Assembly (NCBI GenBank): GCA_013400115.1
Contig: VXBP01004497.1
Span: forward strand, 652 to 64,651
DNA from: Rhinopomastus cyanomelas
Lineage: Eukaryota; Chordata; Aves; Bucerotiformes; Rhinopomastidae
DNA: 64,000 bases
Direction: 5' to 3'
Shown: one piece after another, positions 12,167 through 23,626 of the stretch
Layout: each line of letters opens with the position of its first letter
How positions within the stretch are numbered: position 1 is the stretch's first letter
Made by a program: the position numbers and the translations under genes
Notes under the pieces: generated by a model
Database searches by the model: none
Told to the model about the DNA's origin: nothing
Seen by the model: the letters and a program-made list of their open reading frames with translations, nothing else

Positions 12167-15100
12167 ATTTAGCACCATTGCTCTCCCAGTAAGAAAATCA
12201 GAAGCAGCAGCATTTATCTTTGTCTATCAGCTTCCATATTCCAGAGTTAGTAATGCAGGTAGAATCTTTAATGTTTGTACTTTAGTTTTAGAGAGTCCTA
12301 CTCTTGTTTCATTCTTTGCAATCTGCATCAAAAGGCAGAGCTTTTCAGCTGTTTTATAGGAGAATTAAGACTTGATTTTACGGGAATGTTGGCATGTAAC
12401 CCTCCCAGCTAGGAGCACAGTCTTGAGATGGTCTATTCCCTGGAACGTGAGGACTAGATATGTGACAAAGCCTCTGCAGGGTGAGGCTACATTCTTGCAA
12501 GCTGCATAAGCCTGGGGGTTTGAAGGAATGGAGAGTAACCTCTTCGCCAAGGCTCTCTTTGGACGGAGATGTTTTTCTGCACTGCTGCTTCAATCTATCT
12601 GACTTGACGATCTGCCTCATGGTGGCTATAATGGCTCTGAACGACACATAGGTAGGCCTTGGTGTTGATAAGCCAGGAAAGTCCAACTGAAATCAAGGAA
12701 CATTAAACATTTCGTGCTTTACAAATGAATAATCTAGAGCTCAAGGTGAATATTTTCTGTATATAAATGAATGCTGATTAGATGTAGAACAAGGTAACAA
12801 TTATAGCAGTGCAGAAATCACCGCCAGCATCTTCATGTCTTTCCAGGATTGGTTTTGATGTGTTATGGTATACATCAGGGCACAGCCATGACTTCTTCAT
12901 GCCTGCTGCCAGCCATAGCACTGAGTGCCAGAGGCTGCTGTGGATGCTTCCCAGCTGCTGACTGCAGGAGCTCTGCAGTCACCAGCTCTAGAAAAAGGAT
13001 GGGGTGATTGTACAAAGCAGCAGATTTGACTATTTCTTTTCCTGAATTTTCTAACTATATAGGAAATCACTCAATTGACAAATATCCCCATGAGGATGCC
13101 TCTAGGTGACGTGATTTCAGCTAGAAAGTTTACTATGGTCGTTGTGTGCTCACAGAATTTGGGCCTCCAATGTTGTGTAGATTTTATTGTCTCTAATACT
13201 TCTACTGTAGGAGACTTCTCACTATCCTGGACGCCTCTCCTTGTCTTTCACATCTGTGTTCTCCAGTGAATTCCCTTCCCTGCTTTTCTTTTCCTAAAAG
13301 GTTTTAGTGTGTGACAGAGACAGGGCCAGCAGTGCTGTAGCTTACAAGGTGGAAGCATGGAGCCGCATGGAGCCTTATGGAGGGAAAGCAGCTGAACTTC
13401 AAGCTGTGAAGGATATGGTGAAACCTGTGTCTTTATTAGAGACAGGACCTGTTTCACGTGCATGTGAACTCTATTTATAACAAGGATTTTTGTCCCAAAT
13501 CTATAGAGGAAAAAATTAGAGGTCACCATTTCCTTTGTAAGTGGGAAAGAAGTTGTAAGGCAGACACATTTTTTTCTGTATGTGTGAAGAAAATTTTACT
13601 CTAGGTCATGAAACTAGAATTGAATGGTGAAAGCTGGTTAAGTTTTGTCAGTTTCCTTAGACCTGAGTGGATATAAATTGGTCTTACTCATAAAGTATTT
13701 TCTTATCTTTTATTATCTAAAGAACTCTTCTCTCTTGTAGACTGTTACCTTGTAACTGAAGGCAAGCAAATCAGCTCTTTAAATATCTGAATTATGGGAC
13801 TTTATGTTCCATCCGGGCAATATGTGAGGAGTTTGTGTACTATCAGGAGTTCAGAATGAAGTAAACTGGTGTGTGCGCTTGATTTGTCAGCCTTGGCCCC
13901 CCACCTGGAGTATGATTTGATGATCAGGATGCACTGTAGATGTATTGGAAGTGTTTGTCCAGTCTCCACACTCTGCAATTCATTACAATAGCAGCCGCCT
14001 TCTCAACAAGACTTTGCATAAGGAATTGTATATCATTTTAGTCTTTTGCTAAGTCACTTTTTAGGTTGTTGGAGTTGGGGGAGGTGTTTTGAGTACAAAT
14101 GATTGTGTAGGTCAAAGGGTGGTTTTCTAAAAGAGCACAGGACTTCCTAAAAAAATCCAGTCAAAGCAACCAGAAATAAAGTAGAAGAATCTTACCTGGC
14201 TTGAGTGCAGCTCAGATTTTGATGTTTGTCTAGAAACAACTCTAGACAACACCTGGTTTTCATTTGCCAGAACCTGGTCAGTGAGACTGAAAGCTGTTCC
14301 CACCTCTACCTGTCTCTGAACTGGGATGAATATATTTTGTAGTGTTCTAGATACAATCTCATGTGTTAGCCCTGTGTTGCTTTGTAGTAATGCACTCAAT
14401 TTTCCTGCACTGATGTTCTACTGATGCTACATGAAGGTATATGATGCCTTCGTGGACCTTACTTGTAAAAGTAAACATTCCTCATAAAGGAGGTGGAATT
14501 TGAAGTCTCCAGAACAGTGTATTTCAAAGTGACTGGGTTGGCATTGTTCCTGTGGTTTTCTTCTCCATTGGAGAAGTAGCCTCTGTGAAGGTGTTTGCAA
14601 TCTGCCTTTGCAATCTGCCCTCTATAAAGGCATTTCTTGCAGTTTCTTCATGTGCTACAGCTCAGACAGACACCCAGTTAACTACCAGCCGCTGACACTA
14701 TTTGCAACATGCAGTGCATTAAAACAGTGCCACTGATGACGGATCAGACAGGGTGACTATGTTAGAAATCCCATTGCTGAGCAACTCTCTCCATTTATCC
14801 ATTTATCTTTTTTAATTGAAATACACTGAAAGAATTGCTTTTGTAAGGGAAGCTGAACAGTGCAAACACAATCTGCTGGACAAAACCACATGCAGTGATG
14901 TTTGTTACCATTTAGAAAAGGCTGTGGAGTAAAACCCTTCATCTTTCTTTTTTGGCTTTTATCTTCGCTTGTAAGGATGTGAAATTTCAGGCTCCCCTAC
15001 AAAGCCAGACAGGGTAGAGAAGGGACTGTCTTTTGGAGTAATTCAGGAGAAAAAACCAAGAGCTAAAATAGCTATATGAAACACTGTTCTCTTTATTTTA

Positions 15101-16113
15101 ATAGTGTTTCTTAACTAATGTTGTCACACTACAGTCATTTTTCACAAGGTCATCGATACCTTGTGAAAAAACGATGCATTGTGATGCTTCGCTTGCCATT
15201 CAGACCTGCCTGCTCTGTATCCATTGTTCTTGCCTTTTACAGCCAGCTTGCCACTAGACATGCTGAGATATGTAAGGAATATTTGCACTGTATTTGAACT
15301 CTGACTTGGGTGCTTAGAGACTAACTTGCGCTTTGTTCTTCTCACTTCTTACAGAGCTTAAACTCCAGTATGTGATGTTTTAAATATGGTCACCGAGCCA
15401 AGTTGTTTCCTCCCTAGAACATGCGTTAGGCATCAGCTCTCGCCCGTCATTTGCTGGGATTGATAATGTGCCAAGTCTTGAAGTCTTGACTCAGTCTTTA
15501 CTCTGACAAGACTCCCATGGAAATCACTGGAAGTTTTGGCTGATTAAATGCCTCTGGATTCCTCTCCAAAACACTTGGCTTATTCGTATCAGGCACGTTT
15601 GGAAAAATTCAACATTTTAGCCCCTGTAAAGTTGGATTATCAAAAGCTGAAGTGATGAAGGACATTCTGAAGGCAAAATACCCAGGCGCTTGTGTGCTGG
15701 CAGTGCAACACTCCTTGTGTTTGAAAACCAAACCCAAAAGCTGCAGGATAGTCCATCTTCTAAAAAACATTTACACTTCTCTGCCAATATCTTCTTCTAC
15801 TGTAAGGTGGAAAAGTTGGTGTCATCTTCCACTGTGGGGTGGCTGGTTACTGACTTAGGTTTTTCAGAGTGGCTTGGATATTACACAATACTCTGAGAGA
15901 TATTGTGTATAAAGTTTTACTGCTTTTTGTAAAAATTAGAAAACCTATCTGCCCTAGGTTCATACAGAAAGATGTGCTGTAGTTTAGTAAACATTTCATT
16001 GCAATCACTTTCAACGAATACCACAAAAACATTTCAGGATTACCATAATCTCCAGAAATAAACAAAAATTAACTTTAATGATCAGCTTTTCAAGTATGAG
16101 TATCATCCAACTT
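12167..16113. other. AT-rich unique flanking DNA
   Basis: No repeat family and no gene that I can name. Several minus-strand frames exist (12378-12686, 13248-13529, 14127-14399). The last of these ends at a consensus-like donor on the minus strand (CCAG|GTAAGA, exon edge at 14196) and is discussed as a weak lead only. Confidence 0.4.
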
Positions 16114-16269
16114 TTATTTTATAAACATGCTTAAGTTTTCATGAAGCTTGGCATGCTTTATGTCATCCAATACACGCTGCTTTGAAAACAGTATGTGCTT
16201 TGCATCTGGAAAAAGAAGTCTTTTCGGGGGTTTGGGATAGGAAAAGTCTCTACATTCTCCATCACTCTG
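16114..16269 (-). CDS. speculative terminal coding exon of an unrecognised minus-strand gene
   Basis: On the minus strand a good acceptor (CTTCCTCCACAG, AG at 16271-16270) opens a 51-codon frame that begins QSDGECRDFS, contains a basic KPPKRLL stretch and ends at a TAA at 16116-16114. If real it would start in phase 0 and form the C-terminal, probably cytoplasmic, part of the protein suggested by the segments at 18260-18389 and 28761-28897. I do not recognise the family, and no transcript evidence is available. Chance openings of this length are common, so confidence is low. Confidence 0.13.
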   Translation of the reverse strand, partial: QSDGECRDFSYPKPPKRLLFPDAKHILFSKQRVLDDIKHAKLHENLSMFIK

Positions 16270-17814
16270 CTGTGGAGGAAGTCGAATTATTGTGAGACAC
16301 CTAACTTTCATTTCTTGATGAAGGTGAAATAAGTCAAACAGAATGTAAGAAGTACCATCATGTGAACCACAATCAGATATTATGTTTCAGTTACTCTATT
16401 GAATTGTCTGTGCCACCCTGCAGAACATGATTATTGCATTCTGTACCTCTCATTCCTGATGGAATTAGCATCCCAGTTTGGTCCTGTGGTTCCATAGGAC
16501 AGCACACATCTTACTGCCTTCACCTGGGTCCACAGTACATCCTCATGAGGTACTTGTGCTTGTCCTGCTGTAGAGTGCACTTGTCCCGCACTGTAGACCC
16601 AGCTTATTTATGACAGCCCTGACTATGCAAACCAAAGTCAGGCAGTGATTCTTTCATTGCCTGGAGAGACAGTTCAAAGGAGTAGGGCCTTGGCTTTGGG
16701 AGACAAAGCATATCTTATTTCTCTCTAAAGTCTTTCTCCAGCTGTCCAGGAACTGCACAGTGAGATTGTGGGATTACATCTACACTGTGACATGAAGAGT
16801 TGTTAAAGCCCACTGAACCCAGTGATTCAGGCTTTCTTTCCCAGTGGCTATTAGCCCAGCTGCAGTTTGGACTCAGAGCATTCACATATTCATGAAGAGT
16901 TGGCTTGTGTTATTGCTTGGCAGGCTATTTTCAGGCATGTATGGTGTGCTTGTGTCTGATCCTTCCAGACTGAGGAACAATAGCCTGGCCCTATGATGAA
17001 ACACCAGGTATGCTTCAGCAGCTATAGGCAACATTTCCTGACCTGATACTCGCCTTTTATTTTCTTCTCCTTTACTGTCAGGCAACGCTTAGGATCTTAG
17101 AACTGATGTACTATTGCTGTGTAACTGCACAAACATTACTTTTTCTTGTGCCTCCCAAAAGAGCAGAGTTTGAGCTGAGCCAGGCTCTTAACACAGACAA
17201 GCAGGCTCTTTCACTCTGATCTGGGGGGCAGGGCAAGCCCTTAAAATTAGTATAAAACCCCTCAGCTTTTCTGGCTTTGTGGTCATGCACTGTGACAGGG
17301 CATGTGAAGAGAAAGGGCAAAAAAAATCTATTGGGGGGGAGATTCTTTAGGTTGTGAGCTGTTATGTTCAAAATGCAACATGGCTAAGCAAGAACCCAAC
17401 TCGTTGTCTGCAAAAGATGGTTCCCTATACCTACAAGAGTGAGCTGGGAAGGAAATTGCCTCCAGTCACCTTGCAGCTGTGTTTGGAACCAGAGTGCACC
17501 ACAAGTTTTGAATGCTTCTTGCTTTAGTTCCTGTACGGTCAATTATCAGGCAGAAGATACATGTCAGGACAGATGCAACAGCAATGACAAATAAATCTAA
17601 GGAGTCATTATGTGGTCATCTGTTCTCCAGAGTCTTATGTACAGAGAGTAGTGCTGAGGTCTCTACAACCATGAGCATGATTGCGCCACGAAATACAAAC
17701 AAAACTACCTTCTTTGAAGTAGGGGGATGTATTTTAAAGTTTTCTTTCTAATTTTTTTTCCATTTCTCTTTCTACTTCCCCAACAGGAATTGGAACTTCT
17801 AACCCTGACTGACT
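16270..17814. other. unique flanking DNA, nothing recognised
   Basis: Contains minus-strand frames at 16882-17085 and 17111-17371 and a plus-strand frame at 17512-17751, none with recognisable domains. No repeat copy is identified. Confidence 0.4.
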
Positions 17815-17921
17815 GTATGACTTGGTCTAGGTGATCCTGCTGTGGCAGGGGGATTGGACTAGACGATCTTTCGAGGTCCCTTCCAATCCCTAATGATTCT
17901 ATGATTCTATGATTTTATAAC
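17815..17921 (+). mobile_element. short CR1 3' end, young subfamily
   Basis: The segment 'gacttggtctaggtgatcct' leads into the CR1 3' UTR and an ATTCTATGATTCTATGATTTTA tail. It is about 107 bases long and nearly identical to the tails at 441-671 and 33990-34086, so it is a severely 5'-truncated recent insertion. Confidence 0.88.
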
Positions 17922-18259
17922 TAATACTGCTGGAAATCCCTCTGCTTCCACAGGGCCAGGGGATGCTCCTCACAGGTTAACATCACTCCCTGGTAAAGCA
18001 GAAAATGTTGAAAAGCTTTATGCTACTTCCATTCTCTGAATTTCTTGGAGTGCGTCTGTTTTATCTTGTCTGCCTTTCAGTTTGTATGCTCCTTTGGCAA
18101 GAACTGTTGGCCTGATTCTGATCTTATCTGAAGTGTGTAAATCAGAACAAAGCCCCTTGCCTTTGAGTGAGGTATGGGAGCAAACACCCTGGCATGGTGT
18201 ATGGCATGATGTACTGCAAATAATTCCATTCAGATTTGCAGCAAAGGGGGATTCTTAAC
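17922..18259. other. unique DNA, nothing recognised
   Basis: Single-copy sequence. The minus-strand frame of the candidate exon at 18260-18389 continues to a TGA at about 18230, so that exon could instead be terminal here. Confidence 0.4.
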
Positions 18260-18389
18260 CGCGTTCAGCTTATACAAAGGGCAGTTTTCTGCTACAAAGG
18301 GAGCCAAATAAGTAGAATGACTCAACATTGAAACAAAAGTGGAAGTCGGGTTCACAGTGGAAGGTTTTAAAGGCATTTTATGGAAAAGG
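18260..18389 (-). CDS. speculative cytoplasmic-tail exon, unrecognised minus-strand gene
   Basis: A long pyrimidine tract and AG (CTTCTCCTTCCACAG on the minus strand, AG at 18391-18390) precede a 130-nt open segment. Its first base would complete an AG-ending codon, which matches the phase-2 donor of the segment at 28761-28897. The reading begins LFHKMPLKPSTVNP and reaches CPLYKLNA. The proposed donor GCG|GTTAAG at 18260/18259 is weak; without it the frame ends at a TGA at about 18232. Low-complexity Ser/Thr-rich content would fit a cytoplasmic tail. Family unknown. Confidence 0.13.
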
Positions 18390-19676
18390 CTGTGGAAGGA
18401 GAAGAAAATGAAAAAGAGGATAAAAGTCAGTTCAACATAGGCAAGAACAGTCAGTATAAGCTCGTTTTTCTGGAACATGCTAAGCTGGTAAGAGACTTGG
18501 TATTTTGATAAAGACTTGACTATTTTTCTTTCAGTGCCTGTTATGACCACGCTTAAACTCTTGGAAAGAGATGGAGACATGGTACATCAGACCAAATGGA
18601 GAGCAGCAATCATAGTTAAAGTCAGACCTATTATTTTAAAAAGAACCTTAAAATCAAAAATCACCCAGTGATTTGCACAGGACTATAAAATAAAACATAC
18701 ATGTTAAAGTTACTAGTGGTGACTCTGCAGTGTTTAATTTTTAGTTTTGGACTGATACACTGTTTCTATTGATGATGTTTGCCTTTGTTCTTAAAAGTGG
18801 GCAAGGAGTTGAGTTGCCTTTTATGGAAAAAAATTCTCTACTTCCAAATGTTTTTCTTTGCATTTCTGCAGTCAGTGCTTTCTATACATGTACAGACTCA
18901 CTAGCCAATCTACTAGCCACTCTATAGTCTATGTGTGTATATTTATATTTATATTTATATATATATATAATGTGATGGCTGTATTGCTGTACATCATGTG
19001 TGAAGTCTCCTATTTTGGAGCATCTTCATATGAGAAGTTACACTGCTAGAATTTGAGTGGAAAAACTTCACTGGAATATTTCTGATGGCAAACTTTACTG
19101 TGCAGAGAAGTTCTTAAAGCTTACTAACATGTGCTATTTCAACATGTTGATGTTTGAAAACATCCTGAAGATCTCTTGCTACTGAAGTGGCATAAATCAG
19201 GCTGCAGGGTTATGCATCTCCATCTCACTTGGTTCCGATACAGTGTTGCTAAAACTAGGAGGTCTTGGTTTATCTAACTTCAAATGAAAGAAACATTTTC
19301 TCATAATTTATAATTCAACTACAGTACTCACTACCACAGAATTTAGTGGAAATAAAATAGATCCAAAGAAGGATTAAATCTAGCATCATTAAATCTTAGC
19401 ATCACAGCCTCTAACTCCAGAACTTTCTGAATTTCCACTTGTTGGTATCAGGAAGGGTGATGCTGGTAATGCTGGGCATGATTTGTTCTTCCCTTAACAA
19501 CTTGTAATACTTGGAAACATGGCACTGAATCATTAGCTTGACAAAGTGTTGCAGATCCTACATGCTTCATAGTCATGAGACTTGTCCTGCAGACCCACAG
19601 TGAAAGGTTGAGAAGCAATGGGTTTACACCAAGGGAAATCACGAACTGGAATAAAGGTAAAATATTTACAGAGCTT
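18390..19676. other. AT-rich unique DNA with a TATATT simple repeat
   Basis: Contains the (ATATTT)/(AT) repeat at 18931-18972 and otherwise unremarkable sequence. No gene is recognised. Confidence 0.45.
18931..18972. repeat. AT-rich simple repeat (ATATTT)n/(AT)n
   Basis: TGTGTATATTTATATTTATA followed by TTTATATATATATATAA. Low-complexity, probably length-variable. Confidence 0.85.
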
Positions 19677-19715
19677 TCGACTAGATGACCTCCAGAGTCC
19701 ATTCCCATCCAGATT
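19677..19715 (+). mobile_element. possible CR1 3'-end relic
   Basis: The 'gactagatgacctccagag' followed by 'tccattcccatcc' matches the core of the CR1 3' UTR ('ggactagatgacctccagaggtcccttcc'). The flanks are too diverged to extend the copy. Confidence 0.45.
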
Positions 19716-22285
19716 ATGAAATAATTTGGTAATTCGAAGGATCTCAAGATGTCCAAATCACTGCTATTTCATGAAATAGATCCTTTTTGTCTCATCAGTC
19801 TTTTTCATGAGTTGATTAATGTTCCTCTTCAAAAGAGTTGGTAGGATCAGTGGAAAAAAAGTCTAGTGAGATTTTCAATTCCATCTTCTGTGCACTGCTC
19901 TTTTCCTCTTTGGAACTGTGTCCAGTCTTTGTAATTTATGTGCTATTGTTTTCTTCTTCACTTAGGATGAAAGACCAGGTCCCATCAATCTAGATCCTAG
20001 TGTCCTTTGACCCACAGAACTGGAGATTCCCTGACTGGGGAGACCTCTCTTTTCCCTCCACTAATTCACGAATAAGAAGAGTTTATGTCAGTGCACCTTC
20101 CGAGAGACTCTAAATGCATATATTTGTCAAAATCAATCTTCAGTAAGCCAATCAAAAAGATACTAGGACCTTTCATTAGTCTCCTAGCTTTTTCTCTTCA
20201 TAAATATTGAAAATAAAGTCTTTTTACATTCAGTACCAAACTGAGGAAGGTCCTGTCCTGCCTGCAAATCCCTGGTCACAGCACTCGCTGTTCCCTCATT
20301 AGACAGACAGAGGAACTATGCTCTGCTTTGCCCTAAGCTACTCAAGGCTCTGCAAGAGTGCAAACACCCAAACATGTGTTTCTCCATGCATGGGAAAGAA
20401 AACATCAAGAAAACAGTTGGTTTTTTACATTCTTAGACTTGAACCTGCAGTATGGTTTGCAGAACCTGGAATATTACCTGAGAAACATCTGTATTTCGGG
20501 CATTTTCAGTATTTCTTCATACTTTTAAGGAATAATTTACACTGACTAGTTCCTTTAGTATTGTTATCCCTGGAAAGTTTTACTTTACAAATTACTGTTT
20601 TCAACTGTCGTGATACCATTGTGCAATGTAGGTGTATGTTGGAGGTGTTCTCTTCAATGAATGGTTAATTCAAATCCAACCTGAATTTTATAAGTGCTTT
20701 TCTTTACCCTGGCTAGTAATCTTGTGAAATCTATATTTCACAAAATATAGAAATCTGTCTGTAGGGCTTAATCAAGTTTTTCTTCTGAAAGCCTTAGATA
20801 TTGAGATCTATACTTCAAGTTCCAAGAACAATACCACCAGTCTTTTCACATTTGTCCCTCCTTGCCCTCTCCTTGCCAGTTTCTGCTTGATTTAATATTC
20901 TTCCAGATGAGCAACTGTTCCCTTGGTCAGTCGTTTCCCGAGTGAAAAGAAGGGACCCTAATACCATCCACTCTCCCAACAGCTGAGATATGACACAGCT
21001 CTTCTGTCTCACAGCAATCTGCTTTCACAGGACTTTCTTTCATACCCATGTTTGGCTGCAGGAGAACAAACTGTAGATCTCCTCTGAGCCTATGGAGCCA
21101 CTATTTTTGTTTTAGTTTGTTGTTTTGGGGGGATTTTGTGTCAGTGTCTTGCACACTAGGCCTTGTCAACCATGTTTACTCTAGAGCAGGGGAAGAGAAC
21201 TTGGTCAGAAGATGCCATGGAGCTGAGCAGCTGCTGAAGTGTTGCTTCTATCGTTCTCATCCGGAGACATGAAACCTGGTATTTCTGCATTAGAGGCACA
21301 AGGAGGGCTTTTGATTTGAAGTGCCTTTTCTAACAATTTCTTTGTGATATTAATCTTGAGATGGAGACTTACAGTCTTAAATTAGACTATAGACTTAACA
21401 TATTTTATTTTAGGTTTGCTGTACTCTCTCACCATGTGATGGGCTTTTCTCACACCAGTGAAGCTGTGAGCTCTTCCATAGCCCAAGGTGCAAACTCTAC
21501 TTTTCACTGTTCTGACCTCATTGTCAGACACTAACACTTCTGCCTGCTTTACTTCTTTGAAGTGCAGAAGCTGGCAACCCTGAGTAGTGGGGGACATCAT
21601 ACTGAAAAAATACTGCTCAAAAAAAATTATTTTAATGTTGTGTCCTAGTGTTAAAATTCATGTAAGTAGCTGGCAGTGTATGCAGACCAGGAGCTAAAGC
21701 TGTTTGTGCACTGTGTAACATAGCAGGGGAGCCTTTTGATTCACTGAGCAGCTTTGTCTAGATGCAGAGCTGCTCCTTTGCATGCTTAATATTATCTTAC
21801 AGTTCTAAGAACAGATAAGCTGTTCTGACCCTCAACAGGATCATCACATAGATCTTAACAGCTATTACACTGATTATTTTTTTAATAGAAAATGCACTCA
21901 CAATTTTGCATTAACATTGGAATTATGCTCAAGATACAAACACCCTCAGAAGAGCTTTCAGAGTGAATAGAGCTATTTTCCCATTTCATTATCTTTATAA
22001 CATCATAGATAACCAAGCAGTAAGTTCATCTTCTCTGACCATCCATCATCTCACCATCAGTTATTATCCTCCCATGGGCTGTCACTGGCTGCCTTACAGA
22101 CTCATCCACAGTGTTAAAGCTTTGTGAGGATCAAAGCTTTGCATATTTGCTGGATTGCTCTCAAGGCTGGTACGTGTGCTGCAGTGATGGCTGGATCATT
22201 TGGTTTTATGAAGACATCTTATATGGTCAATACTTTAAGCATGACTAACTTACTTCTGAGCACCAGTTTAGTGGCCTACTTGACA
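19716..22285. other. unique flanking DNA, nothing recognised
   Basis: No repeat family and no domain-bearing frame seen. Short frames at 20318-20545 (+), 20815-21012 (-) and 21382-21600 (-) have no supporting features. Confidence 0.45.
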
Positions 22286-22655
22286 AATTATAGAATTATA
22301 TATTTAGGTTGGAAAACACCTTTAAGATGATCAAGTCCAACCATATAACCTACTCTACTCAATCCACTGTCAGACCCACCACTAAACCATGGTGGTGGCA
22401 CCTCATCTATGTGGCTTTTGAACACCTCCAGGGATGGCGACTCCACTACCTCCCTGGTCAGACTGTTCCAAGGCCTGATGACCCTTGCAGTAAAATAAGT
22501 TTTCCTAATATGCAATCTAAACTTCCCCTGGTGCAGCTTGAGGTCATTCCCTTTTGTTCTGCCACCAGTTACTTGTGAGAAGAGACCAGCATCCATTTCT
22601 CTACAACCTCCTTTCAGGTAGTCAAAGGAAGCCTCTTAGCCTCCTCTTTTCCAGA
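22286..22655 (-). mobile_element. CR1 3' fragment, minus strand, separate subfamily
   Basis: Starts with 'tagaattatatatttaggtt' and '...aagatgatcaagtccaacca', the reversed CR1 tail. It continues through ORF2 C-terminal sequence (minus reading RPWNSLTREVVESPSLEVFK, then the FSLEKRRLRG block at the upstream end). The tail lacks the 'ggattggactagatgatc' form of the young copies, indicating another CR1 subfamily. Interrupted by stops. Confidence 0.88.
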
Positions 22656-23237
22656 CTAAAATCAATCTTCTTATAAATTATAGATCTAGTTCTGTTATGA
22701 GAAGTATCTCCTATCTGGTCATGAGCTAATATTTTCCATTTTTTCACCAGCACCACATTTTCATGGGACTCCTCTGATGAATACGTGGATTTCAACCAGT
22801 ACTGCTGCTGTGACACTGCCAATGTGTTTCATCTCATGAATTGTACTGGAACCCAGTATAGTATCTTCACCTTAAGGCATTCTAGTCTTTTCACTGTCTT
22901 AGGCAACTTTAACAACCACATCACTTCAGCATTTTTGCAGGCTTTTTTCCTGAACTAAGACTAACACAGTCAACTGAGATTATCTTACAACACAGTTCTT
23001 CAGTATGAGTGACTGTTCCTTACCGTTTACATCCAACTGCCTTTCAGGGGCACTTGCACTCTGCCCTGCTTTGAAAAGTGGAAGTTCACAATTGAAATCT
23101 GTTGTTCCTTCTCCTTTGTGAAAGGAGACCAAACCTGAATTTTTCTGCAAGTCTGTTTTTAGTAACCACATAATAGGATAACCAGTAGGCTTCAAAAGAG
23201 TTAGGAAATATTCATTGTTGGCCCTAGAGAAGTGCTT
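22656..23237. other. unique DNA, nothing recognised
   Basis: Single-copy sequence between two CR1 copies. The minus frame at 22980-23348 runs into the neighbouring CR1 and is not convincing. Confidence 0.4.
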
Positions 23238-23462
23238 TTGCCCCTCTATGCTGCACTGATAAAATCTCACCTGGATTCCTGCGTCCGGTTCTGGAGCCCC
23301 CACCACAAGGAGGAAGATCTGTCGAAGTGAGTCTGAAGGAGGCCACAAAAATGTTCAGAGAGCTGGAGAATCTCAGGCTGAGAGGCTTGGGTTTGTTCAC
23401 CCTGAAGGCTCTAGGGTGAACAACCTTACAGTGACCTTCCAGTACCTGAAAGGGGCCTATAA
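23238..23462 (+). mobile_element. internal CR1 ORF2 fragment lacking the 3' end
   Basis: Reads the CR1 ORF2 C-terminal region from the 'tgataaaatctcacctggat' block through 'gttctggagcccccacca' to 'gaccttccagtacctgaaag'. It stops before the 3' UTR, so both ends are missing; it was either truncated at both ends or split by later deletion. Old and non-coding. Confidence 0.82.
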
Positions 23463-23579
23463 ACTGGTTAATTGTATATTTATCCTGGAAGACCTTACAA
23501 GTACTTGAATATGCAAAAATATCAGTTTTCTCAAGTCCTTTACCAGTTCAGCTGGGTCTCTACTTCCCGGTGGGGCTCA

Positions 23580-23626
23580 TTCCTTCTTTCTTCCCTTTCC
23601 TCCTTCCTTCCTCTCTTCCCTCCTTT
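23580..23626. repeat. 47-nt polypyrimidine tract
   Basis: An uninterrupted run of C and T (CCTTCTTTC-type units) ending before the G at 23627. Simple-sequence tract, possible triplex-forming DNA. Confidence 0.85.
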
